Positions 49,982 to 60,774 of a stretch of 64,000 nucleotides of DNA are shown piece by piece. Position 1 is the first letter of the stretch; each line of letters starts with the position of its first letter. A model generated the notes under the pieces. It saw only the letters and a program-made list of their open reading frames with translations. It was not told where the DNA came from and did not search any database. The stretch comes from Cokeromyces recurvatus (Eukaryota > Mucoromycota > Mucoromycetes > Mucorales > Mucoraceae). The position numbers and the translations under genes were made by a program. The DNA lies in assembly GCF_025118155.1 (NCBI RefSeq), contig NW_026251400.1, positions 62,001 through 126,000 of the forward strand, in the 5' to 3' direction.

Positions 49982-50537
49982 ATTGAAAAATTAATATATA
50001 TATTTATATAATGTATATGTATAAAATGGAATAGAATAAAATGAAAGAAGAAGAAGAAAAGGGATTGATTTATATAATTATAGTAGCATGTATCTTCGCT
50101 CCCGATTAAGGAATTAACTTCCATTGTTGTAAAAGTAAAGCCGAATATATTAGTAGCTGCAGGCATTGATAATCATTTTTCATTTACCGATCACAGGCCC
50201 ATTTTCTTTAACAAAATTCGAAACATGTTTAATATTTGTCCATTTATGAGCAAATATTTTTATACATGAATATTTTTTATTTTATTTTATTCTATTTTTT
50301 TCTTTGCTTTAACAAATACTAAGCTTGTCTTGCTTTTTATTTTATTTTATTTATTTTTTTCATAATTCTACTGCGGATATCTCGGATAAATAAAGGAAAA
50401 GACGGAGCGATTTTACATCCTAAATTGCACGTCTTTTCTTTTCCCCACACATGCACCCCCTTTCTCTCTATTGTTGAATTTCCTACCCTTTTATTTCTAG
50501 TTCGGAATACGGAGATAAAAAGAAATGATTGCCTTAT
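49982..50537. promoter_or_regulatory. Upstream region of the HAL4-like kinase
   Basis: About 556 bp up to the TA target duplication of the next transposon. AT-rich with TTTTATTTTAT repeats near 50280-50350 and a pyrimidine-rich section near 50430-50470. No gene supported. Confidence 0.5.
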
Positions 50538-50539
50538 TA

Positions 50540-52104
50540 CAGTGCGTCCACCCTCAATTGGACATTTTTTTGAAAATATTGGTAGGATTTTTAAACTCAA
50601 TTGACCACTTTTTTGAACTTCAGTTGGTCAGAAATTTGAAATCCAATTGGTCATTTTTTTGAACTTCATTTGGCCACTATTTTGAAAATTAGTTGGTCAA
50701 TTTATTTGGTCGTTTTGAGATCCCCTTTTACATTATTTTCTTATAGTAACCTAACATGCATTTTTTTTTATGAAGACAGTAATGGAAACATTATTAATGA
50801 CAGAGGTGAACAAGCACCTACGCTTGTTGAAGAAAGTTTATTCCGTTTAAAAAGCTTGACTGATCTTCGAAAATATATTAGAAACAAAGATGCTCAACTG
50901 GAATCGACAACCATGAATGATACTGTAATAAAAGAAGTTGCTACTAAAAAAGAAAGAGCTCTTCAATATAACGTTTATACTATGGAAGATCGTAGGCGGT
51001 ATTTTTATTTTTTAGAGGAGAAACTTATGAAACCTAAGGAGGCAGCCAAGGCAGCGAACGTAAATTATGACACGGCACGTAAATGGAAAAAAGCTTACGA
51101 GGATGACCCAGAAAGAAATATCCCTATTGAAAAAAAAAACAAATCTTGGTTCAAACAGGCCTGTTAGCTAGCTTAAAGAAACACATAAGACTCATGTGGT
51201 ACGTTTTTTTTGATGAGGATGCTTCGGCAACTATTCAGAACGTAGTAGAGAGTCTAACTGCAAGCTTTACTGGCCTACAAATTAAGAATCAAAAGTAGCT
51301 GAGTTTATGAGTGAAGAGTGCAACCTAAGCATTAAAGCTGTAAGTCGCCACCCTCTTGGTAGAAATAAAGAAGGGACTCTTCAGGTCCGTGCTAGTTGGA
51401 TCGATCACTGGGTTAAAAATGTCATGGACTATCTTAGCAATTGTATCTTTGTTGATAAATCAGGGTTTGATATTAATATGCGCTCGTAGTCGTGGATGGT
51501 TCAAACGTGGCACTGAAGCAGTTATTACAACTCCTTCGGCTAGAGGTGTCTCTCACACTGCTATTGGCGCTATCTCGGCTATCGGCGTTGTTAGCTTGAG
51601 TATGGGAGAGTCAGGAAATGTTAAGAGGAGAAAAGCTGTAGGGGCTACGAAGAGAAAGGCACCTCAAGATAGGTTATCTGTTCCTAAAGGTACTACAGGT
51701 GGCCATTATCTTCAATTTCTTAACGATGCTATGGATATTATGGATGACTTTCCTAATATGAAAGGTTATTTTATTGTCATGGATAATGCTCCTATTCACT
51801 CGCCTGAACTTAACCCAATCGAACAATTCTGGGCTATTGTAAAAGGAAAGGTAAAACGCAATAAGCTTAGTGATGTAGAGTCACTTACTACACGCATAAT
51901 TGAAGCTAGTGAAGCCGTACCCGTTGAGCATCTCCGAGCCTTTATTCAACATTCAGTAAACCAATTCGATAACTATCTTAATAAGGTCGCTATATAACTT
52001 CGATATATTTATAATTAATAAAATTCAAAAAAGTGACCAACTAATTTTCAAAATAGTGGCCAAATGAAGTTCAAAAAAATGACCAATTGAGGGTGGACCC
52101 ACTG
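50540..52104 (+). mobile_element. Full-length, inactive Tc1/mariner-type transposon C with TA target duplication
   Basis: Both ends are recognisable. The left starts CAGTGCGTCCACCCTCAATT. The right end, reversed, starts CAGTGGGTCCACCCTCAATT. TA flanks each side (50538-50539 and 52105-52106), giving a 1,565 bp element. Terminal repeats contain subrepeats built on AATTGGTCATTTTTTTGAA and TTTGGCCACTATTTTGAA. The left end holds an extra copy of the block (50642-50699 matches the inner right repeat), so the left repeat is longer by about 100 bp. It encodes a transposase remnant on the plus strand. Confidence 0.93.
50776..51997 (+). pseudogene. Tc1/mariner transposase pseudogene in element C
   Basis: A broken transposase. 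The N-terminal helix-turn-helix region reads YFLEEKLMKPKEAAKAANVN and YDTARKWKKAYEDDPERN. After a frameshift near 51150 come VESLTASFTGLQIKNQ and DHWVKNVMDYLSN. The first Asp block IFVDKSGFDINMRS lies near 51450-51485, then RGWFKRGTEAVITTP, KGTTGGHYLQFLNDAMDIMD, and FIVMDNAPIH followed at once by SPELNPIEQFWAIVKG. The roughly 30 residues that normally separate the second Asp from the Glu are missing, which destroys the active-site spacing. The C-terminus LRAFIQHSVNQFDNYLNK is intact, stop at 51995-51997. At least two frameshifts. Confidence 0.9.
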
Positions 52105-52105
52105 T

Positions 52106-52173
52106 AAGCGTGGTCCCGTTGTAAAATAAAAATGGGATTAAGCCCCGTTTTGACTCAAGCGTGGTCCCGTTGT
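52106..52173. repeat. Two direct copies of a 17-bp GC-richer motif
   Basis: AAGCGTGGTCCCGTTGT occurs at 52106-52122 and 52157-52173, spaced by 51 bp, immediately right of the transposon and about 140-200 bp before the unrecognised gene. Much GC-richer than its surroundings. It could be promoter elements of that gene or the remains of another mobile element end. Confidence 0.65.
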
Positions 52174-52309
52174 GAAAAAAAAGCCACAAATCACCACCAA
52201 TTTAAAACTTAACTTTCTTAACGGGATATTAGTATTTTTAAAACGGTTTGCTAGTTTCATTGTAACGATTCTAGTCTAATGTCTTAACGCGAGTTTTTTA
52301 TAAATTGAA

Positions 52310-53673
52310 ATGGGTAAGTTTTGCTTTTTTAATTCGAATGTTATTTCGTTCTTAATTACTATATTTTAGACAATTGCAAATCTCGACGTACGTACGATCA
52401 GGCCTTCTTGTATGCAAAGGGTGAAACGAACAGAAGTGGTCATTCTAAGAAACGAGCATTGATGTTCGCGGATTTTTATGATGTTGTACCTGTCGCGATA
52501 ACTGATGAAGATGGTAACGAATTAGATGTAATTTTGTCACCAAGTCATATAGACCAATTTCAAACAATGCTTGCAAAACCTACGCAACTGACTCTAAGAC
52601 GTCCAACTCAAGATGTATCTCCTAATAATATGTTTAGAACTTGTGATACTGTTAATAGCATCGGTGAATTTGGAGCGATATCGCAATACTTAACAAAGCG
52701 CCACTATACTGAATTGAACAAGGATATGATTGAAACACTGAGCCAAGACTGGGAGATTAAGCCAAGCCAACGTTTCATTGCGGCAAGAGCGCTAATTGGA
52801 TCTATAATAATCGATACTGAAAACCATCGTGGTCTTCTTATTTTAGCATTGGAAGTTTATGGCCGTGACCCTGATATTGATAGCCACGCCGAACAACGAA
52901 GCTCTACTGGATCCACTCGCCAATCGACATCTGTGCCGTCTTTGGGCCACAACGATTTCGAAATATGTACTATGCACCAAACAGAAGGAAGTAATATTTC
53001 CATGAAGCTTATACTTGGTACTCACTCCTTTAACGCCCTTGTAACTGCTAGTACACGTATTGACAATTTGGTTGATCAGCCGGAATGCGGACCTAACACT
53101 GTAAATTTCGTTGTGCCTCCTCGATTCCATTTAAAATACAAACTATACCTTGACTCGCAATCATGGTCTGACTCTTTAACGCTAGATAAAAAGACTAACT
53201 TGAATTCAATTTATACCCACTCCCGACTTATGCAACTTCGACAGCTTAAAACACGATTTCATAAAATTGATACTTACTCTTCTTCGCGTTCTTCATTATT
53301 CCATGGCTATTTACAGCAACCTATGACAGTATTCACGTATGGTAAAAGTACTACATCTATTAATTCTGGGGCCTTATCTTCTAGGTTATTAGCTACTTTA
53401 GCTACCTCAGTTATGAGGGATGGTGAAAATGCTCGTTTAGGGAAAAACAGCGTTGAAAAATTATTGTCCGAATTTACCAAAGAAACAAAGGCTAAACTTG
53501 TTTTTCTACGAATACTTCAACTTTTTGACGACGGTGATATTATTCCTATTATTGGAAATACTGACCTGAATTCTCTTGCTGAGGAATTAGCTACCTTGTT
53601 AGCACCGTATATATCTACCGCAAACAAAAAAAGTGTTATTCCTTCCCTCGCCGACCATTTAAAATCATATTGA
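52310..53673 (+). CDS. Unrecognised 435-aa protein gene in mobile island
   Basis: I do not recognise the family. A 4-nt first exon (ATGG, 52310-52313) is joined by a GTAAGT..TTTTAG intron to 52370-53673, reading MDNCKSRRTYDQAFLYAKGE; without this splice there is no ATG near the open-frame start. Notable parts: a basic N-terminus (KSRRTYD, SGHSKKRAL), MFADFYDVVPVAITDEDGNE, a Ser/Thr-rich linker (EQRSSTGSTRQSTSVPSLGH), a mixed beta region (FEICTMHQTEGSNISMKLIL), and a helical C-terminus ending SLADHLKSY. No transmembrane segment, no zinc knuckle and no polymerase motif seen. Codon use is less AT-biased than most neighbours. It sits between transposon C and an inverted partial copy of itself and could be a mobile-element accessory protein or a Mucoromycota-specific gene. 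Confidence 0.7.
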
Positions 53674-55056
53674 TTGTAGTAACCCACTCTTTTTATTAAA
53701 TGTATACCTGTTGCACTCCCTCTTCCTCTTCATGTCATGCAATACCTTTTATTATCATTGTTTATTATTAAAAGCTATTAGTTAAAAAATAAAATATAGT
53801 ACAGTAATACAGGCTTCAAACTCGACCAACCCTAAATTCTTAAACATGCTCGAACATTTAATAATAACAAAAGATACGTGGTACATTTATAAGAAATAGT
53901 AGGTGGGTATGGTGCATCTCAGCTATAACCAAAACAATTTCCGACCATTTTCAAAATGCATCTCCTCCCTCAGTTTTTATTTTTTTGCATTTCTGTCACA
54001 AAAATATGAATTTAGAGATGTTTAAGAATTTAGGGTTGGTCGAGTTTGAAGCCTGTATTACTGTACTATATTTTATTTTTTAACTAATAGCTTTTAATAA
54101 TAAACAATGATAATAAAAGGTATTGCATGACATGAAGAGGAAGAGGGAGTGCAACAGGTATACATTTAATAAAAAGAGTGGGTTACTACAATCAATATGA
54201 TTTTAAATGGTCGGCGAGGGAAGGAATAACACTTTTTTTGTTTGCGGTAGATATATACGGTGCTAACAAGGTAGCTAATTCCTCAGCAAGAGAATTCAGG
54301 TCAGTATTTCCAATAATAGGAATAATATCACCGTCGTCAAAAAGTTGAAGTATTCGTAGAAAAACAAGTTTAGCCTTTGTTTCTTTGGTAAATTCGGACA
54401 ATAATTTTTCAACGCTGTTTTTCCCTAAACGAGCATTTTCACCATCCCTCATAACTGAGGTAGCTAAAGTAGCTAATAACCTAGAAGATAAGGCCCCAGA
54501 ATTAATAGATGTAGTACTTTTACCATACGTGAATACTGTCATAGGTTGCTGTAAATAGCCATGGAATAATGAAGAACGCGAAGAAGAGTAAGTATCAATT
54601 TTATGAAATCGTGTTTTAAGCTGTCGAAGTTGCATAAGTCGGGAGTGGGTATAAATTGAATTCAAGTTAGTCTTTTTATCTAGCGTTAAAGAGTCAGACC
54701 ATGATTGCGAGTCAAGGTATAGTTTGTATTTTAAATGGAATCGAGGAGGCACAACGAAATTTACAGTGTTAGGTCCGCATTCCGGCTGATCAACCAAATT
54801 GTCAATACGTGTACTAGCAGTTACAAGGGCGTTAAAGGAGTGAGTACCAAGTATAAGCTTCATGGAAATATTACTTCCTTCTGTTTGGTGCATAGTACAT
54901 ATTTCGAAATCGTTGTGGCCCAAAGACGGCACAGATGTCGATTGGCGAGTGGATCCAGTAGAGCTTCGTTGTTCGGCGTGGCTATCAATATCAGGGTCAC
55001 GGCCATAAACTTCCAATGCTAAAATAAGAAGACCACGATGGTTTTCAGTATCGATT
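52809..55056. repeat. 1,039-bp inverted repeat (arms 52809-53847 and 54018-55056, 170-bp spacer)
   Basis: The right arm is the reverse complement of the left. Position p pairs with 107865 minus p at the outer end, at the stop codon and at the inner end, so there is no net indel. The encoded 274-residue stretch and the 174-bp 3' flank read identically in both arms. Each arm carries codons 148-435 of the unrecognised gene plus 174 bp beyond its stop. The outer boundary (aatcgatactg) and inner boundary (ttaaacat) are abrupt. It is either a recent inverted duplication or an assembly fold-back. Confidence 0.95.
54192..55056 (-). pseudogene. Inverted 5'-truncated copy of the unrecognised gene
   Basis: Identical to codons 148-435 of the gene at 52310-53673, in opposite orientation. 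Upstream of 55056 the sequence diverges: the frame reads LFAIKT and meets an in-frame TAA shortly before, with no in-frame ATG near the true N-terminus, so it cannot make the full protein. Transcription from the right side (minus strand) would give antisense RNA to the intact gene if it ran through the spacer. Confidence 0.9.
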
Positions 55057-55749
55057 GTTTTGATAGCAAAAAGTTAAAGAAAGAGAAAAGACAAAAGACA
55101 AGTCTGTGAAAACTTCGTGTAGTTTTTTATTAAAAAATAATACAAAAATTTTACAAGGAAAAATTATGTGAAAATGTAAAGGGTTATTTATATGTTTTTG
55201 CAAGGTAAGTGATATTAATAGAACTATGATTTGGATAAGCAAATATTGCTATAATAAAGCATTAGTCATAAATATTTTCTCCGAATAATTCTGCCTACAA
55301 TAAGATCTATTTTTATTCTTTTCTGCCTGAGCTGTCGCTGTTACTAAAAATATTAAATTATTATTTCTGGGGTAAGCGACGCGTCAATATTAATTCACAG
55401 TGAATATGTCAGCTATAGCAATACCAATTATTTATATGCTACTATTATTATTATCCTATAAGATATTATTACATAACAATATTTATCTTTATAGCTCTCT
55501 ATATATAATATGTATGACTTATAAATAATTATGTAATTGAATATAACAGTCATAATCCTATTGAATTATTATTATTACATAATATAATGTATATAATTAT
55601 TTTTAATGCTCGAATACTCAAACAATGACTATTATCAAAACTGAGAGTAGAATGAATATTATGCTGTGAAGCGCGATATATTAGTTTTATTTGAATAACC
55701 TCTTTATTATGTAATAAATGATGGTTTATTTCTATTAACTTAATTATAA
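55057..55749. other. Spacer between inverted repeat and LINE
   Basis: About 690 bp of AT-rich sequence without a supported gene. It contains GGGGTAAGCGACGCGTC, a small GC-rich island at about 55369, in otherwise TA-rich DNA. Confidence 0.5.
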
Positions 55750-57000
55750 AGGCTACCACAATCACAACAATCCTTTTCCTACTTGGGTATCTCTATTAGC
55801 CCTGGTGGTCTCTTGAACACAGCTGAATTAGTGCAGAACAATATTAATAAGGCGCTTCAAACTATGAATCAAATGACGTCCCTCGGTGTCAATCACAAAG
55901 GTTTTGATCGGCTTCTCTCTGTCCGTTTTTACACTCAAATAGTACGTGCTCAGCTTGAATATGGCCTCGCTATTAACTCGGTCTCTGCTACTCAAATCAC
56001 AAAATTAGAAGCATGTCAAACACAATGTATCCGAAAAATTTTTGGCGGTAGTACTCGGTCCTCAACTAAAGTTATGTTGCACTTGGTCAACCTGCCCACA
56101 ATGAAGGAACGTGTTCACCTCCTGCAAGCTAAATTCTTACTTCGGTCTATCTACTCTCCGAACGATACTCTTGTTTCCAAGTTTTTACCACATATACGCC
56201 CCTCTTCAAGCCATTCTCAATGGTATAAGCTTTCGAAAACACCTATTTGGCAACGGTATACTGCTTCATTTGACGATAATATTTATGATCCTCGTGCTTT
56301 TGCTGGTATCTGTAAAGCATACCTGAAAGATAATCTTAGTGATCGACGAAACAGTAAGAATGCCGTTCTCTTGTCTGCCTGCCGTCCTACCCTAGGTATC
56401 GATCCTATCCTCTGGTTACCTATGTCAAATGCAGAACGCAGTCGAATAGTCCGCTGGCGTCTAGGTTGGTTACCTGGTGGTGCCCCTAAACCATGCATAT
56501 ATCATCCTAATGAATTGTTCACAAGATCCCATGCTATATGGTGTCTACATATGCATCGAAGATTGCAAATGCCGTTGACTGAACCCGACCCTTTGTCCTT
56601 CCTCTTAAATAAGCTGCCAATTAAACAAAAACGCATGCCACCAATCGCATCAGCTTCCAACTCATCTGACTTTCCCGCCTGGAAGAATTGTTGGCCTGCT
56701 ATATCCCTTCTACTTTTTGAACTTGACTATCTCCATCATGGTAAACTTCCTCCAGAAACTGCCCCCCTTGGTACAAAACTTGTAAACTGGCTACGTAACC
56801 CTGAATCTAGTATTTATTGATATATCTTGCTTTTCCTCTTCCCTTCTCTTTCTTTTTTACCCTTTTGCCTATCAAAAGGTTTTTTAGTACACTTTATCCT
56901 TTCTTGAACTGACCCGGGCAATCCAATACGCCAGTATTATGTGCTCACATGGGTTGTTTAAATTTTTGTTATAAAAAAAATTTTTGTTATAAATAAAATA
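55750..57000 (+). mobile_element. 5'-truncated LINE (non-LTR retrotransposon)
   Basis: Carries only the 3' end of ORF2, a 3' UTR and an AT-rich tail with a repeated TTTTTGTTATAAA unit (about 56965-56995). Truncation at the 5' end is the usual product of incomplete target-primed reverse transcription. No intact target duplication could be fixed by eye. It lies 0.7 kb from the inverted repeat. Confidence 0.85.
55771..56820 (+). pseudogene. LINE reverse transcriptase ORF2, C-terminal fragment
   Basis: An open frame of about 350 codons without the catalytic FADD part of the reverse transcriptase. It begins at the thumb-side SYLGISISPGGLLNTAEL. Next are RFYTQIVRAQLEYGLAINSV, then LEACQTQCIRKIFGGSTRSS (thumb/connection region) and MSNAERSRIVRWRLGWLPGG. 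A Cys/His element follows (CIYHPNELFTRSHAIWC...HMHRR), then LNKLPIKQKR and WPAISLLLFELDYLHHGKLP. The stop is intact and the frame unbroken, so insertion looks fairly recent. This arrangement is common in mucoralean LINEs; that statement is from memory of the family. Confidence 0.87.
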
Positions 57001-58697
57001 ATTCTTAATCGTAATTAGAATAGTTTTATGTTTCTTTAAACACTACTCCTTTATTTATTTATTTATTTTTTCAAACATTTGAAAGCCATTAAAGTTAGTT
57101 TAACATTCTTTGACCTTGAAGAGTGGACATGGGTTCCTTATAAAAAAAAAAATTCGAATAAAAAAGCGTGCCTTTGGATGATCTACGTTGTCGTTGTAAT
57201 TTTTTCTTTTTTAGCCTTATTTCTGCGTTGTATTTACTTTCTTTGAATGGACAGATATGTATTGAGAGTAGTCATAGTTGTTTACACCTTGTATAATAAA
57301 CATTGCTTGGAGTGTTTTATATCATGGATTGTAGCCTTTTAATTGGATAGATTGATATTTATAAATTTATTATAAATAATGAAAATCCTTTTTTTTTCTG
57401 ATATTAATAAATGATTATTCTCTAAATAGAACTTGATCTGTACGTCAAATACCATAAAAAAAGGCATACTGCTATTGCAATAGAGTTTATGTCATCTTGA
57501 AGAATAAATAAAGATACTAACAAGCCACATTGTCAGATAGTGAGACTTTTATTACTTATTGAGATTAAGTTTATTAGAGGCAGTTTAGATTAGAGTATGG
57601 AAGGTTTTGATATATATATATATAGAAAGAATGATGATGATAACTAGGAGATCCAAAAGCCCGAACAATTTTTATCATTTATATCTATAATAGGGTGATT
57701 TGATATGATAATAAAAGGAGTAGGGTTAAATATGACAGTAGAGGCCATTATGATGATTGAGTTTAGTAAAGTCTTTAAAATCATCGAAATTCATTGAAAC
57801 TTGTGGTAATATAGACTTATATATATGCAAGTAAGAGTGGATCTGCTCATTTATCAAACTAAACTTGAACACTTGATAAAAAGATCTCTTTCCAGTGGCA
57901 GTGAATCAAAGTTGAATAGCCGAATTCACTCGAGTGATAAACTCTCATACCACAATTTAAGCAAAATTGTTGAAGCATGAGGAAAACATTAGAAGACAGA
58001 TTCAAGTACAGTTTGTTCCTTTTTTTAAATAAGCTGCTTACTGTTTATACACAATCTGTCAGAATCACCCACATTACTAAATATAATATATGACGTAGCT
58101 AGTACTTACTTGTTTGCATCTACCAACTAATAAAGCAACAAGAATCCCAAGCCATCACAGCACTCAATTCAATTTTTTTTTTTTTTTTTTTTGTTTTTGC
58201 TTTTACTACCTCCTAACGCAACAGTACTTTTATAGGGATCTTTTTTATATTAAAAGTAGAATCTGATTACCCAAGGTTTTCTAAGAATACTGTATCGATA
58301 TGCTTGAGTTGATGATGTTTGGGATATATTCATTTACTAGCTATATTCAAGGACATAATACAAACCTTAAGATCACCTTCTTTTTCTTACATTCCTTATT
58401 ATAATTTCATTTGCACGTATTTTTAAGAAAAAAAAAACCAGTATCAAGAAATAGAATTAGCATGCTCTTTGTTATCTTGTTGTAAAGCTGTTGAATAACA
58501 TAAATGCTTATTAACCATTGTAAGCTATTTGTCAATCGTAGTTGCAAGGTCATTATATTTCAGAGATCTGCAAATAAAAAACAACAAAAATTGAATGGAT
58601 AAACTACAACTTAATCATGCTATTTTCCCACATTGAATTATTATTTATCGGTTTAACAGTTATACCGAAGAATTCATCTTTATTATTATTATTATTA
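57001..58697. other. Gene-free region after the LINE
   Basis: About 1.7 kb. A stretch near 57700-57790 (GTAGAGGCCATTATGATGATTG) resembles units of the tandem-repeat field at 24.9-25.5 kb. T-run at about 58171-58190 and a TTA microsatellite at 58679-58700. No gene supported. Confidence 0.5.
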
Positions 58698-58805
58698 TTA
58701 AGAACTACTGCTATTTGAATTAGCATGTCCAATATCAAAACCTTTCTTTGCTAATTGAGCTTTTTCATTTTTCTATTGAAAATAATATTGAGTTTGAAAA
58801 TCAGT

Positions 58806-58848
<43 letters not shown>

Positions 58849-58958
58849 ATTTGCTTTCGTTTCTTTTGCTCTTCTTTCTTTTCGTGTTTGGATTTGGGTC
58901 GATTTTTATCCACTTTTTGTGTTAAATCTTTACTTGAAGAGTTATTTTTCTTTGGCAT
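58698..58958 (-). CDS. Small Lys-rich protein (about 62 aa)
   Basis: Two exons. Exon 1 (58958-about 58847) encodes MPKKNNSSSKDLTQKVDKNR then PKSKHEKKEEQKKRKQM. The intron starts GTAAAAA, includes a 38-nt T-run on the plus strand (58808-58845), and ends TCAATAG. Exon 2 encodes KNEKAQLAKKGFDIGHANSN and ends SSS, stop at 58700-58698. The protein is highly basic and probably helical or disordered. I do not recognise the family; ribosome- or RNA-associated small proteins look like this. Evidence is a clean splice with an in-phase join. Confidence 0.6.
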
Positions 58959-59760
58959 GTTTTCAATAAATTAACAAATAAATAAATAAGAAAAAAAAAA
59001 AAGGAAAGAAAAAGAAAAATCATTCAGGAAATGCTTTTATAGCTTTCTCTTTCTCTCTCTTTTATTCTTATTATTCAAGGGTAATAAAGCATTCTTTAAT
59101 GCAACACCTTGTCAAGCTAAAAAGATAATGTAAATTGAATGTCATTATGATTGTTTTCTTTTTTAAGGAAAGAAAAAATAAGCATTATTTATTGATCATT
59201 AAAAAGTCATTTATACATAAGTTAAACGTCTACCAAATAAGATGAATCTTCTTGTTACTGGTTAAAAATATGCAGGCTGCTGAAACTTTTTGCATTAATG
59301 TAAAACATAATTGGCTAAAGAAATAAAAATTATTTGTATACTTGAATCATAAATACGTTATATATTTGACTTTAGTAACTGTATTATTGAATTAAATCTC
59401 TTTATTCATAAAAAGAAAGCTATTCGTTTTTTTTATATCTCTATTCTTGACCTTTTATCTTCTTCAAATGATAAGATAATTTTAACTTATCCTTTATTAA
59501 CAAAAAAAAAAAAAAGTGGCAATGATGACATATACTTGAAAAAAAAAAAAAAATACACGCGAAAATATCATATTATTATTTTTGATATCTAAGCTTTCTT
59601 GTCAAATCTTTCTTTTTTTTGTTGCGAATAATCATAGAGTAACTACTAACTATGTCAATAGTCCCCAATTTAGACAAATGCCTTATAATTAAAATAAAAA
59701 AAATTATTTATTCATTAACAATAGATCTGCACTTTATCTTATGAAAGAGAAATGCCTTGA

Positions 59761-59809
<49 letters not shown>

Positions 59810-59879
59810 TTAATAAAGATTATTTAAAGCAATAATAAAAAAAAATATCCATGTACTGATTATTACATGTTTGTTTCTT
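58959..59879. other. Intergenic region small basic protein / EMP24
   Basis: About 920 bp. A-runs near 58991-59003 and 59764-59805 (42 nt). No gene supported. Confidence 0.55.
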
Positions 59880-60774
59880 TTATACAGCTCTCTTAATTTC
59901 AAAAAATCGTTTAAGATAGTAAACTTGCCATAAACAAACACTACTTAATAAAATAAGTTGAATCATAGACCACCATTTAACACGAGAATTTGTACTTTCA
60001 GCAGCTATAATTATACACATACAAAAAGGAAAAAAAAAAAAAAGAAAAAAAGGGGGAAGAGGATGAGTACACAATCGTTTTACAAAATGTCATATTATTT
60101 ACTATCTCTGTGTTGACGCTCTCTGACGACTATATATTCTTGTTGTGCCTTAACAGCAAAGATACTCTCTGCTAACTCTGCAATTTCCTTTTCAAGAGGA
60201 TCGGTATGTTCTACAAAATAAAGTCAGAAAAAAAAAAAAAAGAGATGAATTATGTACAACTAACCCTTAATGCTATCATGGAAATTTTGTATAATATTAT
60301 TATGAATATTGAACCCTACTCTCTTCGAAGACATGGTTGAAAACTCATTACTAAAACAATAAGTATATCTTCCTTTGATATTTGCTTGAAGAGAATGAAT
60401 ATTAGAGGTAGTTCTTGTGGTAGAAATAACAATAGAGTTAGTTGGATCTTGCACCTTGCAAAAAAAAAAAAGAGAAGATTAAATTTAACATTGTGGGCAT
60501 TAATTCTTTTTTTTTCTTTCTTTCTTTCTTTCTTAATTACCCAAAAGTCAATGTCAAGATTGCCGCCTTCACCAACCTATTTAAACTCGAGAATAAATCA
60601 ACATGATATATAACCTTTTTTATTGATTACCTGATAAGATACTGTAATTTTTTCCCCAACATCAAGATCCTCATAGTAACAATCTATTTGAGTGGGTTCA
60701 AGTTCAATAGTCATTGCGTATGCATTTTGTAAGATGAGTAAAAGAACGGTAATGATGAATAAAATTCGCTTCAT
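59880..60774 (-). CDS. EMP24: p24 cargo receptor, Emp24/TMED2 type
   Basis: Type I membrane protein of COPII/COPI vesicles that helps export GPI-anchored and other cargo from the ER. Five exons. A signal peptide (MKRILFIITVLLLILQNAYA) is followed by the GOLD domain: QIDCYYEDLDVGEKITVSYQ, VGEGGNLDIDFW, VQDPTNSIVIS and GRYTYCFSNEFSTMSSKRV, with the two Cys forming the conserved disulfide. A coiled coil (DPLEKEIAELAESIFAVKAQ; RERQHRD) leads to TAESTNSRVKWWS, one TM helix (LILLSSVCLWQVYYL) and a cytosolic tail KRFFEIKRAV with the FF transport motif. The tail matches p24-beta (Emp24). Note the GPI-anchored protein at 21.6 kb as a potential cargo class. Confidence 0.95.

Noticed and set aside
52843..55022. 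Identical 95-codon antisense frames in both arms of the inverted repeat
   Set aside because: Antisense shadows of the unknown gene; identical only because the arms are identical.
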